6,741 bases of DNA from Gammaproteobacteria bacterium (lineage in GTDB: Bacteria; Pseudomonadota; Gammaproteobacteria; Pseudomonadales; Pseudohongiellaceae): the NCBI GenBank assembly GCA_002714195.1, contig PAWK01000022.1, forward strand, positions 1-6,741, written 5' to 3'. The notes beneath the pieces were generated by a model, which saw only the letters and a list, made by a program, of their open reading frames with translations, searched no databases and was not told the origin of the DNA. Position 1 is the stretch's first letter, and every line of letters begins with the position of its first letter. The position numbers and the translations under genes are program-made. Positions 1 through 5,261 of the stretch are shown piece by piece.

Positions 1-187
1 CATCGAGATCCACACATAGTGCGGGTGTATCGAGTTCCCACTTCGAAATGTCTTGCTGCATTTCTCCATCGACATAGAGTGCCTGCACTTCACCTGCACT
101 GTATCCTCTAACGGAGGTTGGCAACCAAACCGCTGCTGCGCCCGTAGTTTGCAGAAAACGGCGCCTGGACATAGAAGAATAATGCAT
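1..187 (-). CDS. Tat-exported DSD1-type PLP enzyme (alanine racemase N-terminal-like fold), N-terminal part only
   Basis: Only the first 62 codons lie in the window; the gene continues past base 1. The N-terminus has a clear twin-arginine signal, S-R-R-R-F-L-Q at residues 7-13, followed by a short Ala-rich hydrophobic stretch. At about residues 50-62 it reads WELDTPALCVDLD, which matches the opening of the D-threonine aldolase/D-serine dehydratase-like (DSD1) family, where 'L-x-T-P-A-L-x-x-D-L-D' begins the PLP-binding TIM barrel. The catalytic Lys and metal ligands are outside the window, so activity cannot be checked. The start at 187 is favoured over the in-frame ATG at 172 because AAAGGTGA (200-193) sits 5 bases upstream. 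Tat export would suit a protein that folds around PLP in the cytoplasm before crossing the membrane. It follows the TAXI gene on the same strand after 107 bases with no visible terminator, so it may share that transcript. The family assignment rests on a short motif and is fairly, not fully, secure. Confidence 0.72.
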   Translation of the reverse strand, partial: MHYSSMSRRRFLQTTGAAAVWLPTSVRGYSAGEVQALYVDGEMQQDISKWELDTPALCVDLD

Positions 188-192
188 AATTG

Positions 193-200
193 TCACCTTT
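193..200 (-). promoter_or_regulatory. Shine-Dalgarno site of the DSD1-type gene
   Basis: On the minus strand this reads AAAGGTGA, followed by 5 bases and then ATG at 187. It is a good ribosome binding site and decides the start codon, because the next in-frame ATG at 172 has no comparable site. The rest of the 188-294 gap shows no hairpin terminator and no convincing promoter. Confidence 0.7.
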
Positions 201-294
201 TAAATTAGCTAACTTTAGACCTGTAGGGCCATATTTTATGAACAGAGCATACTCTTTTACGACAGCATTCTCCATAAAACTTATAGCCAATGCG

Positions 295-1299
295 TTATCT
301 GGAATGCAAGTACTCAGGTATTACTACGCCTTGTTCTTCATAGTAACGACGTGCGCCAGGATGAAGGGGAAGGGATACTCCTGACAGAGCAGTATCGAGT
401 GACATGGACTTAGTTGCGCGATGTATTTCTTGTAGGGTAGCTAAATTTTCCCAAAGCATTTTGGTCATGTCGTAAACAATAGTCTCTGGTACATCTTCTC
501 TTACAATAAGGATATTAGGGCTTGCTACTGTATTTATGGTTTCTGCTTGAGTGGGATAGGTTTCTGGTGCTAGCTCGTAAGATTCCCATAATGGAAATTC
601 ATAGTTTAGGCTCTTAATTTCCTCGTCTGTGAAATCAAGGATCGTCATATCTTCCCCAAGGAGCGCATAAGCCCTTGTAATGGCTGTGACTGGAGGTCCC
701 GCGGGAACATTCATGCCTACAATATTTCCATCTTGCAAGGCATTGGCAGAGGGACCATAACCCATGTAAGCCACGGAGAGTCTTTCCGACCAATTGATAC
801 CTAAAGCATCAAAAATGTAGAATCCTGTAAACTCAGCTCCGGAATTTCGCATACCTATTGAGTAGCGTTCTCCGTCCAGATTCTTGAGATCTTGGATAGT
901 GCCGCTTGTCACTAATTCTGATTTTAAAACAAAGTGCTCAACATTCGGCCACATGGCGCTTACTGACCTTAAATTTGTCTGTGGATTAATTATCGGTCCA
1001 GAACCGTCATAGGCCCATGCTCCGAATATTCCAAGGATTAGAGCAAATTGAGCTTGATCATCTCGGAGAAGTTTTATATTTTCCATCGATCCAGCGGAGC
1101 TTATTGCTGTTAACGAGAAATCAATATTTTCGGCCGCCGAAACTAAGGTTGATAAGGCAACTCCGACAGGGTAAAAGGTTCCTCCGGTAGTGCCTGTAGA
1201 TAAGACATAAGTTCGTTGCGAATCAGACTGCTCTTTGCAGCAGATGAGCGACAAGCAGATAATGGCTGAAAGGCTTATACGAGGCAAATTTAGTTCCAA
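295..1299 (-). CDS. TAXI family TRAP transporter solute-binding lipoprotein
   Basis: A 334-residue protein that matches the TAXI branch of TRAP periplasmic binding proteins, which deliver a small organic anion or related solute to a DctQM-like permease. Seen in the sequence: the N-terminal strand with STGTTGGTFYPVG (residues 34-46), a SSAGSMENIKLL segment (67-78) like the family's 'GSxENxxLL', YSIGMRNSGAEFTGFYIFDALG (147-167) like the 'vGxxGSGTe' ligand loop, and PLHPGARRYYEEQG (311-324) near the C-terminus. A hydrophobic signal ends in Leu-Ile-Cys-Cys (18-21), so it is probably lipid-anchored, although Cys at the -1 position is not standard. No ATG start is available: the choices are TTG at 1299 or TTG at 1287, both with weak ribosome sites (an ATG at about 1310 is followed at once by a stop). 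No TRAP permease gene is visible, so its partner is elsewhere or downstream. It sits 46 bases after the di-haem cytochrome gene, probably in one operon. Substrate unknown. Confidence 0.88.
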   Translation of the reverse strand: MELNLPRISLSAIICLSLICCKEQSDSQRTYVLSTGTTGGTFYPVGVALSTLVSAAENIDFSLTAISSAGSMENIKLLRDDQAQFALILGIFGAWAYDGSGPIINPQTNLRSVSAMWPNVEHFVLKSELVTSGTIQDLKNLDGERYSIGMRNSGAEFTGFYIFDALGINWSERLSVAYMGYGPSANALQDGNIVGMNVPAGPPVTAITRAYALLGEDMTILDFTDEEIKSLNYEFPLWESYELAPETYPTQAETINTVASPNILIVREDVPETIVYDMTKMLWENLATLQEIHRATKSMSLDTALSGVSLPLHPGARRYYEEQGVVIPEYLHSR

Positions 1300-1345
1300 A
1301 TTTTTTACATAGTCTACATCGGGTATTGCCGAAGTTCTATGGTGC

Positions 1346-2446
1346 TTATGGGCACGAACCAGGCATTTGTGCGATCCAGTCTCGTATTATCTCAATTCCT
1401 TCCTGGTGAACAAGGGAGCGTCCCAATTCAGGCATCATTTCATCGGGTTGATCTGAAAGCATACGATATATCAAAATTGATTCTTCCGGTGAGCCAGGAA
1501 CAATACTGTATTTCTTGTTTCCAGCGCCTCCTCCCGCTGCAACCGGAGTCTTACAAACGCCCATGTTAATCTTAAAATCATGGGAACCGTCTAGTAATAG
1601 TGCAGAGGTATCTGCCGCACCATCTTTGTTGTGACAGTGACCGCAGTGCATGTTTAGATAAGAAGTTGCGCGCTGCTCAGCGCTGGCGGTATCGTCTTGC
1701 CAGGAGTAGGCTGGCTCAATTTGAGGGATCGCATTCAACCAACCTCTTGAGACCAACTGTTCCATTTGGTTTTCTTGATCCTCAGCACTACCAACTTGCG
1801 CAGCTAATTGACTTGTTATCGCGCCTAATGGATGCATTTCACCATCAGGATGTTTAGTTACGTGACATGCAGAGCATTGATTTTGATTAGGGACAAAATA
1901 AGTAAATTCTGTACTCTGTTTTTCTCCGGAAAGGTCGATGTGCTTACTAGCTCCAGCAATTCTTAGAAAAGCTTCTGTTTGTTCGTCATTCCAAACATAG
2001 GGCAAAGCTTCCCAGCCTTTTTCTCTCTTTACCAATAAACGTGTTTCGACTAGCTGGTTCATTTTCAAATCTAAAGAAGATAAATTCATATCCGCTTCTT
2101 GCAAAAAACTTCCTTGCGAGTTTGTTGGATAGTAAAAGGTTTTGCTGAGTATCGTCCCAACCGGATAGATGAGTTCTTCTCCTTTAATATAAGCCTTTTC
2201 GTTATTTGGAATCGACAATGTTCTGAGCTTATGTGCGTAATCGGAAAATAGAGGATTATTCGGTGCATAAACCAGGCTGGCCGCAGTTGGCTCAAAACTT
2301 TTAGAGTCCAGATGAAATAGATTCCAATCTGACAGTCTTGTAGGGTTTTCAGAGGTGTGAAAGGATGGAGAGTGCTCTACGCAGGCCTTAAGCGCAATGA
2401 CACATAGTAAACTCACGCAAAGACGTTGAATCTTCGTCGATTTCAT
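1346..2446 (-). CDS. Di-haem c-type cytochrome lipoprotein, HNE_0200/SO2930 family (TIGR03806-like)
   Basis: A 366-residue exported protein with two CxxCH haem c attachment sites, CSACH (191-195) and CGHCH (268-272), both in the C-terminal half. Possible distal ligands include the Met pair at 337-338 in EMMPELG. Cys298 and Cys365 could form a disulfide. The N-terminus has a signal ending L-K-A-C (Cys22 lipidated); the residue after Cys is not Asp, so by the E. coli Lol rule it would go to the outer membrane. The N-terminal half carries the family's features, such as the 'NPLFSDYAHKLR' segment (64-75) and 'YPVGTILSKTFYYP' (94-107). The family is known to occur next to a beta-helix protein, as here; the function of the pair is unknown, though electron transfer is implied by the haems. 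The start ATG overlaps the stop of the beta-helix gene in ATGA (2446-2443), so translation is probably coupled; a GAGG site lies only 4 bases upstream. Family assignment is from memory of conserved motifs. Confidence 0.88.
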   Translation of the reverse strand: MKSTKIQRLCVSLLCVIALKACVEHSPSFHTSENPTRLSDWNLFHLDSKSFEPTAASLVYAPNNPLFSDYAHKLRTLSIPNNEKAYIKGEELIYPVGTILSKTFYYPTNSQGSFLQEADMNLSSLDLKMNQLVETRLLVKREKGWEALPYVWNDEQTEAFLRIAGASKHIDLSGEKQSTEFTYFVPNQNQCSACHVTKHPDGEMHPLGAITSQLAAQVGSAEDQENQMEQLVSRGWLNAIPQIEPAYSWQDDTASAEQRATSYLNMHCGHCHNKDGAADTSALLLDGSHDFKINMGVCKTPVAAGGGAGNKKYSIVPGSPEESILIYRMLSDQPDEMMPELGRSLVHQEGIEIIRDWIAQMPGSCP

Positions 2447-3651
2447 TTTGCCTCAATACTCAAAGAAATCTGAGAAAGCTTTGGTAGGGCGCAATCGTGT
2501 GTTGCGATTTCAAAAGTTGGTGTCGAAAACTCGTTCGAAGCGTCGAGGTTAACGAACGTGATACCATCATTTCTCCGCATACATAAAATCTGATTCTGTT
2601 TGGAGTCTTGTCTCACTGTTCCATCCCACACAACGTGAGGAATGGATTGACCTGTCGCGGACTGAAGCGCTTTAAGGGGATCGGAGTCTGGCGATGAACC
2701 ACCACCAATAAATTTATTTTGATGGATATGAATGAATTCAGGGAACGGATCATAATTTGGATCATCGAATGGCCTTTCAGTAATGTAATAACTAACGACT
2801 AAGATATTTGCGCTATTATTTTCGTTAAAAGTATTACCAAAAATTTCTATGTTGTCGTTCGCTAAAATCATAAGGCCAGTGCCAGAGGGAACAGTTCCAA
2901 CTATGTTTCCGGCCGGCGCAAAGTTGCTTGTGTTGTTGGTGATAATTTCGTTGTCGAAGATACGCGTATTAGCCCCCCCCTGCACTGGAAGGTTCGGCAG
3001 ATCAAACACCAATATGCCGCCTGTATTGTTGATTGCAATATTGTTATGAACGTCAGCAAAAGTTGAATTCTCTATTTCGATTCCTGCCACATTATGCTCA
3101 GCACGAGAATTCCGAACGATGATTTGCGAAGATTGTCCCACGTAGATTCCCGCATCGGATGCACCAATCGCAACAGCGCCATCGATGAGTATATTTTTAG
3201 ACTGGACGGGATAGATCCCATAAGCTCCATTAGTCGTGGCTGGCCCGTTAGTCCATTCGGTCCTCACGTTCTTGATTACAACATTGGTGCTTTCATTAAT
3301 TTTTAGAGCGTCACCAATGGTATCCTCGATTGCGAGATCTTGAATGGTGAAATCATTAGCACTAACCAACAACCCTTCTGCACCTTGCTGCTGATTCTTG
3401 AAAGATAGAATCGAAGAATTTATTCCCTCTCCTCTTATAGATACGCCGGGGACGTTAAGAGACAGGCTTCTAGTGAAGTTGTGGATTCCAGCGGGTATTT
3501 GGATGGTGTCGCCAGGCTTGGCTTCGATTAATTGCTGTTGAAGATTTTCTTCAAAACTAATTTGAGGAGCATCTGTTCGTTTTTGCTCACAAGACGCAAC
3601 CAATACAAGCAGAGTCGTGGTAGTAATTACTCTGCAAAGAGAAATCCTCAT
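2443..3651 (-). CDS. Parallel beta-helix repeat lipoprotein (TIGR03805-like partner of the di-haem cytochrome)
   Basis: A 402-residue lipoprotein with signal ending V-A-S-C (Cys21 lipidated). After residue 30 it begins like pectate-lyase-fold proteins: 'LIEAKPGDTIQIPAGIH' (41-57), then 'SIRGEGINSSILSF' (71-84), followed by repeated turns of the 'NxxIxxNxxxxNxxGI' kind up to about residue 313 (for example 'NNIAINNTGGI', 'NIEIFGNTFNENNSANI'), typical of right-handed beta-helix/NosD-like proteins. The tail (about 325-402) is not repeat-like and has two Cys (357, 387) that may pair. The fold often binds or cleaves polysaccharide, but no catalytic residues can be assigned here. The start is placed at ATG 3651 rather than GTG 3660 because a near-perfect AAGGGGGTGA lies 5 bases before the ATG and includes the GTG itself. 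First gene of the minus-strand operon. A run of eight G's (plus-strand C's 2973-2980) lies inside the coding region. Its exact role is unknown. Confidence 0.88.
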   Translation of the reverse strand: MRISLCRVITTTTLLVLVASCEQKRTDAPQISFEENLQQQLIEAKPGDTIQIPAGIHNFTRSLSLNVPGVSIRGEGINSSILSFKNQQQGAEGLLVSANDFTIQDLAIEDTIGDALKINESTNVVIKNVRTEWTNGPATTNGAYGIYPVQSKNILIDGAVAIGASDAGIYVGQSSQIIVRNSRAEHNVAGIEIENSTFADVHNNIAINNTGGILVFDLPNLPVQGGANTRIFDNEIITNNTSNFAPAGNIVGTVPSGTGLMILANDNIEIFGNTFNENNSANILVVSYYITERPFDDPNYDPFPEFIHIHQNKFIGGGSSPDSDPLKALQSATGQSIPHVVWDGTVRQDSKQNQILCMRRNDGITFVNLDASNEFSTPTFEIATHDCALPKLSQISLSIEAK

Positions 3652-3656
3652 AAATC

Positions 3657-3666
3657 TCACCCCCTT
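3657..3666 (-). promoter_or_regulatory. Strong Shine-Dalgarno site of the beta-helix gene
   Basis: Minus strand reads AAGGGGGTGA, one base away from the ideal AAGGAGGTGA, with 5 bases to ATG 3651. It overlaps the alternative GTG at 3660, which is therefore probably part of the ribosome site rather than the start. Confidence 0.8.
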
Positions 3667-3678
3667 CTTTCTTGCTAA

Positions 3679-3713
3679 GGGCTAAATTACTTCCTTGCAT
3701 CTACCTTTAGCCC
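3679..3713. repeat. Inverted repeat upstream of the beta-helix operon (possible operator)
   Basis: GGGCTAAA (3679-3686) and TTTAGCCC (3706-3713) are exact reverse complements, 8 bp each, separated by 19 bases. The element sits between the cupin terminator and the ribosome site of the beta-helix gene, so it lies where the operon's promoter or leader should be. It could be a binding site for a dimeric regulator with two half-sites or a leader hairpin. I found no clear -35/-10 pair around it. Confidence 0.5.
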
Positions 3714-3714
3714 C

Positions 3715-3750
3715 AAAAAATAACCGTAAAGAAAACTCTTTACGGTTATT
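3715..3750 (-). terminator. Rho-independent terminator of the cupin gene
   Basis: AATAACCGTAAAG (3719-3731) and CTTTACGGTTATT (3738-3750) form a perfect 13-bp stem with a 6-base loop. On the minus strand the hairpin runs straight into a T-rich tract (the A's at 3715-3720), followed by GGGG. It starts about 20 bases after the cupin stop codon, so it ends that transcript and separates it from the beta-helix operon. Confidence 0.9.
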
Positions 3751-3769
3751 AACGAAAATATTTTCTATG

Positions 3770-4234
3770 CTAGTCTGAGGAACGGGATTGTGGTCTTATC
3801 CTTAATCCAGAGTACTGCGCGTCAGTAACAGGATCCAACCACTCAACATTCCCCTCATAAATGGTTAACTGAAGAGCATCATGGTCAGGATGAGCTCCGT
3901 GCCAATGCTCTACATCAGCAGGAGTCCAATATGGTTCGCCTGGATAGAATTCTTCTATCGTTCTACCACGAATTTGATGAAGGCCAATACCTTCCTCAAT
4001 CATTAAAAGTTGACCCCAAGTGTGCGTGTGCCAGGAGGAGCGAACTCCCGCTGGGAAAAGAATTCTTACGTTGCGCATATCTGGAGTTTGGCTGATCTCT
4101 GGTTGACCGCCCTGGAAGTTGCTAGACTGCGCTGAAATGACATCGGTCTGAGTGACAAGCACAACTAACCCTAGGAATGCAGCGGCACATACAGACGTTA
4201 TAAACTCTATTCTTCTTTTCGGATTGTGGACCAT
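3770..4234 (-). CDS. Secreted single-domain cupin, hydroxynitrile-lyase-like metal site
   Basis: A 154-residue protein with a Sec signal: KRR at 6-8, hydrophobic 11-29, likely cleavage after I-S-A (residue 35). The rest is one cupin barrel. Motif 1 is WHTHTWGQLL (68-77), giving His69, His71 and Gln75; motif 2 contains VEHWHGAHP (108-116), giving His110. The H-x-H-x3-Q...H set resembles the Mn-binding cupins typified by GacHNL-type hydroxynitrile lyases and related proteins near carboxymuconolactone decarboxylase-like domains, where Gln replaces the usual Glu. Most members have no known substrate, so calling it a lyase would go too far; export to the periplasm is a further difference. The start is supported by GGAG (4244-4241) 6 bases upstream. 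It is a single-gene transcript closed by a strong terminator and lies divergent to the cytochrome/quinoprotein genes, so it may share their regulation. Confidence 0.85.
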   Translation of the reverse strand: MVHNPKRRIEFITSVCAAAFLGLVVLVTQTDVISAQSSNFQGGQPEISQTPDMRNVRILFPAGVRSSWHTHTWGQLLMIEEGIGLHQIRGRTIEEFYPGEPYWTPADVEHWHGAHPDHDALQLTIYEGNVEWLDPVTDAQYSGLRIRPQSRSSD

Positions 4235-4287
4235 TTATTACTCCAATATTTAATACAGAGGCAGGTTTAAAAACTTTCTGTCCACAA

Positions 4288-4316
4288 TCAATAGCTCAAT
4301 GGCACATTGATGTCAA
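4288..4316 (-). promoter_or_regulatory. Candidate cupin promoter with a palindrome in the -35/-10 spacer
   Basis: On the minus strand a perfect TTGACA (4316-4311) is followed after 17 bases by TATTGA (4293-4288), a weak -10 with 3 of 6 matches. The spacer holds the palindrome TCAATG-GCA-CATTGA (4296-4310), which would suit a repressor or MerR-type activator. The -35 match and the palindrome are visible; promoter function is inferred. Confidence 0.4.
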
Positions 4317-4369
4317 CTTGCAAAGCCAGTTTTGCATATTTTCGGTACATTCTCGCGCCATTGTCTGTA

Positions 4370-4378
4370 TGCTATGAT
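4370..4378 (+). promoter_or_regulatory. Candidate extended -10 element for the cytochrome/PQQ dehydrogenase unit
   Basis: TGCTATGAT fits the extended -10 form TGnTATaAT with one mismatch. No good -35 lies 16-18 bases upstream, which is tolerated for extended -10 promoters. Transcription would begin near 4385, leaving a leader of only about a dozen bases before ATG 4397. Confidence 0.35.
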
Positions 4379-4396
4379 CTTTCACTGGTGTGCATA

Positions 4397-5218
4397 ATGG
4401 GGCTTAAAAGGAAAGTGGAAAATTCTATTTATCGATTAAAATTTTTTCTTGTATCTAAGATTTTTTGCCTAATTTCAGCCTCCTTATTTCTTTCGCATTT
4501 GGCCACTGGCCAAGAATTGAATCCATTGGATGGTGATCCGCGGGCCGCTAGGGTGGGAGGTTCCATTTTTAGAGCTCAATGTGCAACTTGTCATGGTGCC
4601 GATGCAAAAGGTATTGACTCGATAGATGCTCCTGACCTGACCCTACTTTACACAGGCTCTGGAACATCGGATGAGTCTGTTTTCAACACAATTCGAGATG
4701 GGGTATCAGGAAGTATTATGCCAGCGCATACTTTTCCGGATACAGAAATCTGGATGTTAGTCTCATACCTTAGAAGCGTTGGTCTTTCTGGTATTTCCAC
4801 TGAAGTTGATGGTGATCCGGTGCCAGGAGAATTACTTTTTATACAAAACTGTTCAACTTGTCATCGTAGAGGAGATCAAGGTGGCGCATTAGGTCCAAAT
4901 TTGTCTCAGATAACTCAGGTCAGATCTCTCGAGGCACTTATTAACTCTGTGAGAAACCCAAGTGCTTCGATTGCCCGAGGTTACAAGCCGGTGTCCGTAA
5001 CTACAGAGGATAATGAACAAGTCCAAGGGGTAATAAAACGAGAGGATGCGTTCTCAATACAGATTATGGATACAGATCAATACCTCAGAGGTTTTTCAAA
5101 AATATCCCTTAGAGAAATCAATTACGAGGAGCAATCTTGGATGCCAGTTTTTTCAGAGTCGGAGCTGACTAATCAGGACCTTAACAACATAATTAGTTTT
5201 CTACAATCTAGTTTGTAG
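4397..5218 (+). CDS. Secreted di-haem cytochrome c, probable electron acceptor of the PQQ dehydrogenase
   Basis: A 273-residue periplasmic protein with two mono-haem domains. A Sec signal covers about residues 1-38, with likely cleavage A-T-G|Q. Domain 1 (about 50-130) has CATCH (62-66) and a candidate Met ligand at 108 in GSIMPAH. Domain 2 (about 143-273) has CSTCH (152-156) and Met249 in SWMPVF; its body (GPNLSQI, SVRNPSASIARGYKPV, then the GVIKRED segment) matches the Pirellula/Verrucomicrobium-type haem-binding domain (TIGR02603). Longer reading frames open at TTG 4307 and ATG 4310, but ATG 4397 is preferred because it puts the signal peptide at the true N-terminus; GTG 4415 is also possible, and no start has a strong ribosome site. 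The quinoprotein gene begins 27 bases after its stop with no terminator between, so the two are probably co-transcribed and the cytochrome probably takes electrons from it. That partnership is inferred from position. Confidence 0.87.
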   Translation: MGLKRKVENSIYRLKFFLVSKIFCLISASLFLSHLATGQELNPLDGDPRAARVGGSIFRAQCATCHGADAKGIDSIDAPDLTLLYTGSGTSDESVFNTIRDGVSGSIMPAHTFPDTEIWMLVSYLRSVGLSGISTEVDGDPVPGELLFIQNCSTCHRRGDQGGALGPNLSQITQVRSLEALINSVRNPSASIARGYKPVSVTTEDNEQVQGVIKREDAFSIQIMDTDQYLRGFSKISLREINYEEQSWMPVFSESELTNQDLNNIISFLQSSL

Positions 5219-5261
5219 TGTAAACATAATCGCGAGTAATCGAAGATGAACAACATAATTA
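5183..5261 (+). repeat. 13-base direct repeat bridging the cytochrome end and the dehydrogenase start
   Basis: AACAACATAATTA occurs at 5183-5195, inside the last codons of the cytochrome gene, and at 5249-5261, immediately after the ATG of the dehydrogenase. Both copies are read in frame as Asn-Asn-Ile-Ile and start 66 bases apart. It may be a small duplication or chance in AT-rich sequence. Confidence 0.5.

Noticed and set aside
108..290. 60-codon minus-strand frame between the TAXI gene and the DSD1-type gene
   Set aside because: It begins with TTG, has no ribosome site or recognisable motif, and overlaps the start of the DSD1-type gene, whose Tat motif and ribosome site are convincing.
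190..384. Plus-strand frame across the gap and the end of the TAXI gene
   Set aside because: It mostly lies antisense to the TAXI coding region, with no family resemblance.
1339..1857. Two plus-strand frames opposite the di-haem cytochrome gene
   Set aside because: Antisense shadows of a well-supported cytochrome with two CxxCH sites.
4334..4372. GCATA...TATGC inverted repeat upstream of the cytochrome gene
   Set aside because: The arms are only 5 bp and 29 bases apart, which is expected by chance.
4307..4396. A 30-residue N-terminal extension of the secreted cytochrome, starting at TTG 4307 or ATG 4310
   Set aside because: It would bury the signal peptide, has no ribosome site, and would run through the probable promoter element at 4370-4378.
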